8,013 nt of DNA from positions 1 through 8,013 of the forward strand of contig JACPFE010000604.1 in NCBI GenBank assembly GCA_016183145.1, written 5' to 3'. The translations under genes were made by a program, and so were the position numbers. The notes beneath the pieces are model-generated. The model saw only the letters and a program-made list of their open reading frames with translations. It had not been told where the DNA came from and did not search any database. This stretch comes from Deltaproteobacteria bacterium. GTDB lineage: Bacteria; Desulfobacterota; Binatia; UBA9968. This document shows, one piece after another, positions 1 to 5,289 of the stretch (positions within the stretch are counted from its first letter, which is position 1; each line of letters opens with the position of its first letter).

Positions 1-195
1 GACCGAGGCTGGGAAGGCTTTGTCGAGAAAATTTTATTGAGTCCAGGCGAAACCGCCTATCGGGTGCGCTTCGGCCCTTACGCGGAGCTTCTGGTCGCGC
101 AGCAAATGGCCCAAGAGATTCTACAGAAAAGCGGCTACCAGGCGCTCATCATGCCGTTCCTGGCCTCACCTGAAAGCGGCGGCGAACCGAGTTGA
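1..195 (+). CDS. C-terminal end of a SPOR-domain protein (5' truncated by window edge)
   Basis: An open frame runs from the first base to TGA at 193-195 and gives the last 64 residues of a protein whose start lies outside the window. The visible part contains YRVRFGPYAELLVAQQMAQE, followed by a GYQA-type strand and a short tail. This is the usual C-terminal half of a SPOR domain: a beta strand ending in RxGP(Y/F), a helix with A/Q-rich positions, then G-Y and a last strand. SPOR domains bind denuded glycan strands of septal peptidoglycan and usually sit at the C terminus of periplasmic or membrane-anchored division proteins such as FtsN, DamX, DedD and RlpA. The upstream part of the protein, and hence its subfamily, cannot be seen. 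It ends 23 nt before the convergent stop of the hydrolase, with no evident terminator between them. Confidence 0.75.
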   Translation, partial: DRGWEGFVEKILLSPGETAYRVRFGPYAELLVAQQMAQEILQKSGYQALIMPFLASPESGGEPS

Positions 196-218
196 CTCCC
201 ATCCTCCGGTTGCCGCGC

Positions 219-950
219 TCAGATTTCGATCACCATTCCGTCTTCCGCCACCGCCAGAGTCAGTTCATTTTTGCGCGCGAGCATCTCCTCGCCCAAGTGA
301 GTCAGCACGAGTTTTTTACATTCCAGTCGCGGCAGGGCGTTCAGCAACTCGATATAACGAACGTGATTGCCAGCCCCTTGGTCATAAAACGAACACTCGC
401 AAAGAAAAAGGTCGACGCCGCGGGCATGCTCGATAAAGATTTCGCTCCACGCCGAATCGCCGGAAAAGAGGATTTGTTTACCGGCACATTGAATTTTCAA
501 TCCGAGGGATATTTCGTGCGTCTGGTGGGGAACGCGGAACGGCAGCACCTCGATACCCTCGACCGCGTCAAGCTTTTCCGGCTCAAGGACGTGAAAGCGG
601 ACCGGCGGAAGTTCCCCGGCCGGCGAACCGCCATACATAAGATGGAACAATTGGCGGACTTTTTCCTCGGTCCGCGGCGGACCGGCGATGTGCAAGGGAT
701 TGTCGCGGGGCGTCTGATAGAGAAATTCAATGAACAAGAACGGCAGGCCGCCGAAGTGATCGCCGTGGAGATGGCTGATAAAAACCACGTCCAGACGCCG
801 CGGGTCGATGCCTGCACGCTTCATGGCCAACAGGGTCGTAGGGCCGCAGTCCAAGAGAAAAAATCGATCATCCGCCTCGACGAGATACGCGCTTTGGTTG
901 CGCCCGCCGCTGCCAAAAGCATCGCCGCAGCCCAGAATATGAAGTTTCAT
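219..950 (-). CDS. RNase Z-like metallo-beta-lactamase-fold hydrolase lacking the exosite arm
   Basis: The 243-residue product has the core of the RNase Z/PhnP branch of the metallo-beta-lactamase fold. It shows the N-terminal GCGDAFGSGGRNQSAYL strand-turn, the metal motif H60-x-H62-x-D64-H65, His142 (in VPHQTHE), Asp165 (in LFSGDS), a CECSF segment near 184-188 and His218 (in LTHLG). These would bind two metal ions, typically zinc, and activate water to cleave a phosphodiester or similar ester. In true tRNase Z about 70 residues separate the His142 and Asp165 equivalents, and that stretch holds the flexible tRNA-binding arm. Here the gap is only 23 residues, so canonical tRNA 3' processing is unlikely. 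A cyclic-nucleotide or phosphodiester hydrolase, or an arylsulfatase-like activity, fits better. The ATG at 948-950 has a good ribosome-binding site. No signal peptide is visible, so the protein should be cytoplasmic. It is divergent from the MarR gene. Fold call is strong; substrate is unknown. Confidence 0.88.
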   Translation of the reverse strand: MKLHILGCGDAFGSGGRNQSAYLVEADDRFFLLDCGPTTLLAMKRAGIDPRRLDVVFISHLHGDHFGGLPFLFIEFLYQTPRDNPLHIAGPPRTEEKVRQLFHLMYGGSPAGELPPVRFHVLEPEKLDAVEGIEVLPFRVPHQTHEISLGLKIQCAGKQILFSGDSAWSEIFIEHARGVDLFLCECSFYDQGAGNHVRYIELLNALPRLECKKLVLTHLGEEMLARKNELTLAVAEDGMVIEI

Positions 951-957
951 GGCGCCG

Positions 958-963
958 CTCCCT
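958..963 (-). promoter_or_regulatory. Ribosome-binding site of the hydrolase gene
   Basis: On the minus strand AGGGAG lies 7 nt before the ATG at 948-950. This is a near-consensus Shine-Dalgarno site at good spacing and supports that start. Confidence 0.7.
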
Positions 964-1021
964 GCAACCGATTTGCCCTGGATTCTATCCTCGAATTTCC
1001 TCGCCGGCCGATTCTAGCACC

Positions 1022-1037
1022 GCGCCGTATGCGGCGC
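1022..1037. promoter_or_regulatory. Perfect inverted repeat in the divergent hydrolase/MarR gap (possible operator)
   Basis: GCGCCG (1022-1027) and CGGCGC (1032-1037) form a perfect 6-bp inverted repeat around TATG. It sits 38 nt before the TTG start of the MarR gene and about 70 nt before the hydrolase start. MarR proteins commonly repress their own promoters through palindromes in such divergent gaps, so an operator is possible. The motif differs from the AT-rich palindrome in the operon promoter at 1717-1740, which argues against one protein recognising both. It could also be a chance GC-rich hairpin. No convincing -35/-10 pair was found in this gap. Confidence 0.3.
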
Positions 1038-1059
1038 CATCGAGAGGCCGAGGATGACC

Positions 1060-1065
1060 AGGGAG
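1060..1065 (+). promoter_or_regulatory. Ribosome-binding site that decides the TTG start of the MarR gene
   Basis: AGGGAG lies 10 nt before TTG at 1076 but 28 nt before the in-frame ATG at 1094. No other purine-rich site precedes that ATG, so this site favours the TTG start. Confidence 0.6.
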
Positions 1066-1075
1066 AAAATCCGAG

Positions 1076-1564
1076 TTGCTTTTTAGCTCCGCTATGAATA
1101 AATTGGCCAACGTGCCAGTTGACAAGCGTCCCTTCTTTGCATCCTACGCGACCAGCCTTTGGATTCGCTTCCTGCGCTTCAGTCTCCTGTCGCACAAGAA
1201 GCTGGAAGCCGAGCTGGAAAAAGCCGGTCTGACGCCGCCGCAGTTTTACGTGCTTGCGACCATCGGTTACGCCGGGGGATTGCCGTTCGGTGAAATCGGC
1301 GCGAAGATGATGGTCACGGTGAGCAACCTGACGGGCATCGTCGACCGGCTCGAAGAAAAAAAAGTAGTCGTGCGCAGGCGGGATGAACACGACCGGCGCG
1401 TGGTGCACGTGGTGCTGACCGACAAGGGCGCCAAGCTTTATAAGAGTACGATTCCGCTCTTTGAGAAGAGTATCGCCGAGATTTTTTCCACCCTCGAAAA
1501 GCCGCAACAAAAAGAACTTTCCGTTCTCCTGCGCAAACTCAATCAGCTATCCACCATCAACTAG
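1076..1564 (+). CDS. MarR-family winged-helix transcriptional regulator
   Basis: The 162-residue product matches the MarR family in length and layout. An N-terminal dimerisation helix (about 22-48) is followed by LTPPQFYVLATI (helix 2), a winged helix-turn-helix with recognition helix near 79-93 (TVSNLTGIVDRLEE), and a basic wing at 98-118 containing RRRDEHDRR and ending VLTDKG, the family signature. A C-terminal amphipathic helix (120-158) completes the dimer interface. MarR proteins are homodimeric cytoplasmic repressors (sometimes activators) released by small aromatic, lipid-like or oxidant ligands. The TTG start is chosen because AGGGAG lies 10 nt upstream; starting at ATG 1094 would remove six residues without touching a domain. 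The gene precedes the five-gene operon in the same direction. The palindrome over the operon promoter is a plausible target, but that link is inference. The ligand is unknown. Confidence 0.92.
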   Translation: MLFSSAMNKLANVPVDKRPFFASYATSLWIRFLRFSLLSHKKLEAELEKAGLTPPQFYVLATIGYAGGLPFGEIGAKMMVTVSNLTGIVDRLEEKKVVVRRRDEHDRRVVHVVLTDKGAKLYKSTIPLFEKSIAEIFSTLEKPQQKELSVLLRKLNQLSTIN

Positions 1565-1577
1565 TCTTACTCTCCCA

Positions 1578-1586
1578 GGTTTGTTG
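1578..1586. repeat. Left copy of 9-bp direct repeat (putative target-site duplication)
   Basis: GGTTTGTTG occurs here and again at 1704-1712, immediately outside the two ends of the inverted-repeat element. Perfect short direct repeats exactly at both ends are the mark of transposase-made target duplication. Confidence 0.6.
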
Positions 1587-1703
1587 GTAGTGGTTCAGTT
1601 TCGCCGAAATTTGTAGGGGCAACCCTATGTGGTTGCCCGTTCGGAGGGCACGTAGGCCTGCCCCTACACCGATGCGGCGTTGAAATCAAACTGAACCACA
1701 ACC
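1587..1703. mobile_element. Miniature inverted-repeat element (MITE-like), about 117 bp, non-coding
   Basis: The left end GTAGTGGTTCAGTTT (1587-1601) and the reverse complement of the right end, GTTGTGGTTCAGTTT (1688-1702), match at 14 of 15 positions, and the inner 12 bp are identical. Inside, CGCCG (1602-1606) can pair with CGGCG (1675-1679), and a nested hairpin fills 1612-1668, so the whole element can fold into one long stem. It has no reading frame that could encode a transposase, so it would have to be mobilised in trans. A perfect 9-bp direct repeat flanks it (one extra C on the right). It lies between the MarR stop and the operon promoter. The alternative is a non-mobile folded intergenic repeat that only appears to have a target duplication. 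Confidence 0.65.
1612..1668. repeat. Nested palindromic repeat with GTAGGGGC...GCCCCTAC ends
   Basis: TGTAGGGGCA (1612-1621) and TGCCCCTACA (1659-1668) are perfect inverted arms. Between them, GGGCAACC (1617-1624) pairs with GGTTGCCC (1631-1638) around a 6-nt loop, and GGGCA (1646-1650) pairs with TGCCC (1659-1663). Alternative cruciform and two-hairpin folds are therefore possible. GTAGGGGC/GCCCCTAC-ended palindromes are a recurrent type of intergenic repeat in environmental bacterial genomes. That comparison is from memory and not from a search. Confidence 0.7.
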
Positions 1704-1712
1704 GGTTTGTTG
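1704..1712. repeat. Right copy of 9-bp direct repeat, overlapping the -35 box
   Basis: GGTTTGTTG is identical to 1578-1586. Its last three bases, TTG (1710-1712), are the first half of the TTGACA -35 hexamer of the operon promoter. The left copy is followed by GTA instead of ACA, so only the right copy makes a promoter. Confidence 0.6.
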
Positions 1713-1737
1713 ACAGCCTTTTATTACGAGTTATAAA
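1710..1737 (+). promoter_or_regulatory. Sigma70-type promoter of the five-gene operon
   Basis: A perfect -35 TTGACA (1710-1715), a 16-bp spacer and TATAAA (1732-1737, five of six matches to TATAAT) make a strong vegetative promoter. Transcription would start near 1744, leaving a leader of roughly 34 nt before the GTG at 1778. The local AT-rich stretch stands out against the GC-rich surroundings. It is the only convincing promoter seen in the window. Confidence 0.7.
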
Positions 1738-1740
1738 AGG
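1717..1740. promoter_or_regulatory. 24-bp imperfect palindrome over spacer and -10 box (candidate MarR-type operator)
   Basis: The outer arms CCTTTTAT (1717-1724) and ATAAAAGG (1733-1740) are perfect inverted repeats. Symmetry continues inward with one mismatched pair (1725/1732), for 20 of 24 symmetrical positions. The palindrome fills the spacer and covers the whole -10 box, so a bound dimer would block RNA polymerase. Its size and symmetry fit MarR-family operators, and a MarR gene ends about 150 bp upstream. The regulator-operator pairing is inferred. Confidence 0.55.
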
Positions 1741-1777
1741 TTAACGTATTAAACATTTCCGCAGCGATCGATTTCCG

Positions 1778-3001
1778 GTGAAAGACCAAGCAAAAAAACC
1801 ACTCGGCCTCGAGCGGGTAAAGAAATGGCTTTACGCCAAAGGGCTTGAAGAGCGCAGCGCGGGCTGTGTCTTGTGCGGCTCCTGTTACGGTCACGGGCCG
1901 GCGAATCCCTACGAAGACGTGCCCGGACCGAAGGAAAAGTGCCCACCCTACGAGTTTTACCGTTTCCAACGCCATACGCCGAAATCGCGCTGGCTCATGG
2001 CGCAGCGGGTATTCCACGGCCTTGATCCGATCACCCCGGAGCTAAAAGAGGTCGTTTACACCTGCACCAACTGCCTGATGTGCCAGGAGCTTTGCGGTGT
2101 GCGCAACGATGGTTACGGCCCCTGGGACATCACGGTGGCCATGCGTGAAGAATTGACATTGAAGGACGGGCCCCTCGAAGCGCACCGCCCGCTGTTCGAG
2201 GGCCTCAGAGAGCACGACAATCCATGGGCGCAGCCGAAAACACAAAGGGGACATTGGGCGGACGGCTTGGGGTTGAAGAAACTTGGCGACGCTACGGCGG
2301 CGACATTGCTCTTCGCCGGCTGCTCCGCGGATCGCCCTGACGGGAAGGCGGGGGCGGTCGCGCTTGCCAAGCTGATGAAAAGCTCCGGCGTCCAATTCGC
2401 CGTAATCGGCGAGGCGGAGAAATGCTGTGGTCTGCACGCTTATGACCTCGGCTTCCGCGAAGAATATGATCGTTTGCAGGAAGAGAATCTCGCGATGATC
2501 AAGCGCGCCGCCGTTCGCGAGGTCGTCGTTGCCTGCGGCAGTTGCCAACGCGCCTGGCGCGAACATGCGAAGGTAGCCGGGAGCGGGGTGGAGGTCTTTC
2601 ACGGTGCTCAATACGTCGCCGAGTTAGTCCAGTCAGGACGACTCAAATTCACCCAAACCATTCGAAAGAAAGCGACCTACCATGATTCTTGCCATCTCGG
2701 CAGAGGCTGCGGCGTCTACGAGGAGCCGAGAACGATCTTGCGCGCGATTCCCGGCGTCGAGCTGGTGGAAATGGCGCGCAACCGGCGCTGGTCCTGGTGC
2801 TGCGGTGGCGGTGGCGGAGTTCCCGAAGCCTACCCGGAACTGGCGAAATGGAATGCCGACGACCGGATGCGGGAAGCGAAAGAGACCGGCGCGGACATCA
2901 TGCTGACTTCGAGCGCGCTCTGCCAGCGTAGTTTTGCCGGCTGCGGCGCCGGCGCTTTGCCGATTCAAGATCTGCTGGAGTTCGCCTCTCAGGCGGTTTA
3001 G
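1778..3001 (+). CDS. Iron-sulfur electron-transfer protein with two [4Fe-4S] motifs and two CCG domains (GlcF/LutA/GlpC/HdrD-like)
   Basis: The 407-residue product has an N-terminal dicluster region followed by two cysteine-rich CCG domains. Cluster 1 ligands are probably C30, C33, C36 and a distant C55 followed by PP. Cluster 2 is C96xxC99xxC102xxxC106 (CTNCLMCQELC). CCG domain 1 shows GC182S, KCC216-217G and CGSC253-256; CCG domain 2 shows C305HLG, C311, WCC341-342GGGGG and C382. Homologues are the Fe-S subunits of glycolate oxidase (GlcF), lactate utilisation (LutA), anaerobic glycerol-3-phosphate dehydrogenase (GlpC) and heterodisulfide reductase (HdrD/B). They pass electrons from a flavoprotein partner to quinone or another acceptor. 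No partner is visible here. The 18-residue gap before C55 is atypical. The GTG start is the first in-frame start after the TAA at 1742, but no Shine-Dalgarno site precedes it. No membrane segment is seen. First gene of the operon, 3 nt before the next. Confidence 0.85.
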   Translation: MKDQAKKPLGLERVKKWLYAKGLEERSAGCVLCGSCYGHGPANPYEDVPGPKEKCPPYEFYRFQRHTPKSRWLMAQRVFHGLDPITPELKEVVYTCTNCLMCQELCGVRNDGYGPWDITVAMREELTLKDGPLEAHRPLFEGLREHDNPWAQPKTQRGHWADGLGLKKLGDATAATLLFAGCSADRPDGKAGAVALAKLMKSSGVQFAVIGEAEKCCGLHAYDLGFREEYDRLQEENLAMIKRAAVREVVVACGSCQRAWREHAKVAGSGVEVFHGAQYVAELVQSGRLKFTQTIRKKATYHDSCHLGRGCGVYEEPRTILRAIPGVELVEMARNRRWSWCCGGGGGVPEAYPELAKWNADDRMREAKETGADIMLTSSALCQRSFAGCGAGALPIQDLLEFASQAV

Positions 3002-3004
3002 GCG

Positions 3005-3739
3005 ATGCTCAAGGAACCCCATTTCACGCCGCAGAAGATGATCTCAATGCTCGGCCTCAAAGCCGACTCCCTGGGGCCCTACGCGCTCATTCCCGGTCCC
3101 AAGGAGCGCAGTGAAATGATGCTCGGCTTGTTGGAGAGCCCAAGCAAGAATTTCACATTTCTCGACTACGAGATGCACACCGGCAATCTGGACGGCAAAA
3201 GAGTCACGGTCGGCAACGGCGGCCGCTATGCGCCGGACACCGCGATGACGACGGAAATTCTCTGCGCCGCCGGCGCAGAGTCGCTGATTCGTGTCGGCAG
3301 TTGCGGTTCGCTCCAAGATCGCGTGAAAATCGGTGACCTCGTGATTGTGACCGGCGCCATCCGCGGCGAGGGGACGACAAGCTATTACGTGACGAAGAAT
3401 TTTTCCACCGTCGCAAATTCGGATGTCGTTCAGGCATTGCAACGGGCCGCGGAAAGCCTCCAGGTCCGTTATCACCTGGGTTCGATCTTCACCACGGACG
3501 CTTTGTTCCAGGAAACCCCGGAGCTCATTCAGGAGCTCAATGGACAAAACGTTTCGAGCATCGACATGGTCACATCGACTTTCTTGACCATCGCGCAACT
3601 GCGTCAGAAAAAAGCCGGTGCCGTCCTCGCGGTGTCCGACGAATGCCTCTACGGCAAGTTGGCCTTTCGGGATCCGCGGTTTTTCGCAGCCGAGCAGAAA
3701 ACCATCGAGGTCGCGCGCAAGGCTCTCCAATATTTGTGA
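3005..3739 (+). CDS. PNP/uridine-phosphorylase-family nucleoside phosphorylase with altered ribose site
   Basis: The 244-residue product has the length and motif order of the NP-I family of trimeric/hexameric nucleoside phosphorylases, which convert nucleoside plus phosphate to free base and (deoxy)ribose-1-phosphate. YALIPGPKERSE (26-37) stands where the family has the phosphate-binding GDPxR loop. NGGRYAPDTAMTTEIL (71-86) replaces the GxGxPS region. RVGSCGSL (96-103) is the canonical phosphate/ribose motif. SSIDMVTSTFLTIA (184-197) aligns with EMESATLLTM of uridine phosphorylase, and VSD (210-212) with the purine-site Asp of DeoD. In DeoD/Udp the Glu after the conserved Met (M188 here) contacts the ribose hydroxyls; here it is V189. 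That suggests an unusual sugar or a changed reaction. ATG lies 3 nt after the previous stop with only a weak ribosome site, so translation is probably coupled. MTA or 5'-deoxyadenosine phosphorylase is possible from context. Confidence 0.82.
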   Translation: MLKEPHFTPQKMISMLGLKADSLGPYALIPGPKERSEMMLGLLESPSKNFTFLDYEMHTGNLDGKRVTVGNGGRYAPDTAMTTEILCAAGAESLIRVGSCGSLQDRVKIGDLVIVTGAIRGEGTTSYYVTKNFSTVANSDVVQALQRAAESLQVRYHLGSIFTTDALFQETPELIQELNGQNVSSIDMVTSTFLTIAQLRQKKAGAVLAVSDECLYGKLAFRDPRFFAAEQKTIEVARKALQYL

Positions 3740-3765
3740 TCGCTCGCCCTAGGCCGTAACCAACC

Positions 3766-5289
3766 ATGCCTGCCGCTCAAAGCCCGCTCTTTGAACCCGT
3801 TCTGTGGGACGGCGATGGATTTAAGATCCTCGACGAAATTTCCCTCCCTGAGAAGATCGAGTACATCCCCGTTCGCGAGGTGGCGCAGGCTCTTGAGGCC
3901 GTTCGGCAAATGAAAACCCGCGCTTATGGCCAGGTTTTAACTTTTCTCTATAGTGGCGTGTTGCTGGCTGAGCGGTATCAAGGCAAAGACAGCGAACCCC
4001 TGGGCGAACAGATTGCGCGCATGACCGAGCAGTTCTGCGAGGCGCGCCCGACTTTCGATTTCAGTGGTCTCGGCGCCGATCTCTTGGGATTGGTACAAAA
4101 AACACCGTCTGGCGCCGGCCCCGGTGAATGGCTCGCGAAGCAAGCCCGCGGGTTCGCCGGCCAGATTACGAAGGCGCGACAAGCAAGAGCGAAACGCGCG
4201 GCTGAGTTGTTGCCGGACGCCGCTCGGGTGCTGACCCATTGCAATGTCAGCGGTGAGTTGGTCGCCGTGGCCCGGCACTGCTGGGAAATGGGCAAGAAGA
4301 TTTCCGTCATCGCCACCGAGACCCGGCCCTACCTGCAAGGCACGCGTTTGACGGCTTGGGAGCTTTCCGAGGCGGGTATCGGCGTATCGCTAATACCGGA
4401 TTGCGCCATCGCCCAGGTCATGGCCCGAGGAGAAGTAAACGCGGTCATCGTCGGCGCCGACCGCGCGGCGCAAAATGGCGATGTTATCAACAAGGTCGGC
4501 ACCTATCCGCTGGCGTTGATGGCCCAAGCCTATGGCGTGCCATTTTACGTTCTGGTGCAGGACCCGCGCTCGGTGGCGCGTGGCATGGATGTTACGATTG
4601 AGGAGCGTCCTGCGTCCGAGTTGTTGCTGTTTCAGGGCCAAAGCCTGGTGAACGGCGACAAAATAGCGGTTCGCTATCCGGCATTCGACGCGACTCCCGC
4701 CGGTTTGATTACCCGCTGGGTCGGCTTTGCCGATATCTATACGCTGGAAAGTTTTCGCCGGACATTTCAGATGGAGGTAAAAGCGGAAGAGGAGCCAGCC
4801 AATAAGAACGGCAAATATTTATTAGTCTACGGACTACCGCCAAAAAGCCACTATGGTTTTCTTAAGACCGCGCTTGCCGCGGAGCAGGCGGAAAGCATTC
4901 TGGTGCCCGAAATGCGTCCCGAACTATGGGGCGCGCGGATCGTTGTGCGGGAGCTGTTGCAACGCGGCGCGGCGCCCACGTTGATCTCCGATAACATGAT
5001 GGGCGCACTCTTCGCCCAAGGCGAAATTCGCAAGTTGTATCTCTTCTACGACGAGCTCAGCGAACAGGGGTTGAGCGGCGCCTGCGGTTCCTTGCTGGCC
5101 GTACGTTTGGCGCGCCATCACGGCGTTCCGATCGAGTTGCAGGAATCGGAACGGAACAAAGAATCGCCCGTTGACCGGGATGTTTCCACGTTCCTCGGCC
5201 GGCGCGTCATGCCGTCCGGAGTGTCCGTACATGGAATCGAGAAAGAGCTCGTTCCCTGGTCGCTATTGAAGGAAGACAAAGCCACGTGA
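3766..5289 (+). CDS. MtnA-like aldose-1-phosphate isomerase fused to a second, degenerate eIF2B-type domain
   Basis: The 507-residue protein is much longer than MtnA (about 350). Residues 1-335 follow MtnA closely: LWDGDGFKILDEISLP at the N terminus, ARPT (93-96), THCN with catalytic Cys159, TETRPYLQGTRLTAWEL (184-200), GADR with catalytic Asp232, NGDVINKVGTY (237-247) and PAFDATP (305-311). MtnA converts 5-methylthioribose-1-phosphate to the ribulose-1-phosphate through these Cys and Asp residues. The substrate-loop motif VRGAPAIG is replaced by TRAYGQVLT (51-59). Residues 350-460 repeat the Rossmann half: PEMRPELWGARIVVREL aligns with the TETRP segment, ISDN with IPDC, and YDEL (Asp429) with GADR. 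This copy lacks the Cys and the NGDxxNKxGT motif, so it is probably structural, regulatory or substrate-shaping. ATG follows the previous stop by 26 nt with a weak ribosome site. The stop overlaps the next start. An isomerase of ribose-1-phosphate-type sugars is likely; exact substrate unknown. Confidence 0.85.
   Translation: MPAAQSPLFEPVLWDGDGFKILDEISLPEKIEYIPVREVAQALEAVRQMKTRAYGQVLTFLYSGVLLAERYQGKDSEPLGEQIARMTEQFCEARPTFDFSGLGADLLGLVQKTPSGAGPGEWLAKQARGFAGQITKARQARAKRAAELLPDAARVLTHCNVSGELVAVARHCWEMGKKISVIATETRPYLQGTRLTAWELSEAGIGVSLIPDCAIAQVMARGEVNAVIVGADRAAQNGDVINKVGTYPLALMAQAYGVPFYVLVQDPRSVARGMDVTIEERPASELLLFQGQSLVNGDKIAVRYPAFDATPAGLITRWVGFADIYTLESFRRTFQMEVKAEEEPANKNGKYLLVYGLPPKSHYGFLKTALAAEQAESILVPEMRPELWGARIVVRELLQRGAAPTLISDNMMGALFAQGEIRKLYLFYDELSEQGLSGACGSLLAVRLARHHGVPIELQESERNKESPVDRDVSTFLGRRVMPSGVSVHGIEKELVPWSLLKEDKAT
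5269..5275 (+). promoter_or_regulatory. Ribosome-binding site of the aldolase gene, inside the preceding gene
   Basis: AAGGAAG lies 10 nt before the GTG at 5286 and supports that start. The GTGA overlap with the upstream TGA suggests translational coupling. Confidence 0.6.

Noticed and set aside
981..1016. GATTCTA direct repeats (981-987, 1010-1016) as regulator half-sites
   Set aside because: They are short, imperfectly extended and not aligned with a promoter; too weak to list as a feature.
192..1097. Plus-strand frame (301 codons) opposite the hydrolase
   Set aside because: Its sequence is the antisense of the hydrolase, which has intact metal motifs and a good ribosome-binding site.
947..1510. 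Minus-strand frame (187 codons) opposite the MarR gene
   Set aside because: It is the antisense shadow of a well-supported MarR gene, with low-complexity basic sequence and no domain.
1575..1586. CCAGGTTTGTTG shared with 7985-7996
   Set aside because: A 12-nt match between two places in 8 kb is expected by chance about once or twice. The flanking bases differ, so a link between the MITE target and the terminal repeat is not supported.
1590..1777. CRISPR or riboswitch in the gap before the operon
   Set aside because: There are no regularly spaced repeats, and the leader after the predicted start is only about 34 nt. The folded part is upstream of the promoter.
2042..2611. Minus-strand frame (189 codons) inside the Fe-S protein gene
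   Set aside because: It has no family signature, and the plus strand carries full Cys motifs.
3044..3730. Long minus-strand frame (228 codons) opposite the nucleoside phosphorylase
   Set aside because: It mirrors the plus-strand gene in GC-rich sequence and shows no recognisable motif. The plus strand encodes a clear enzyme.
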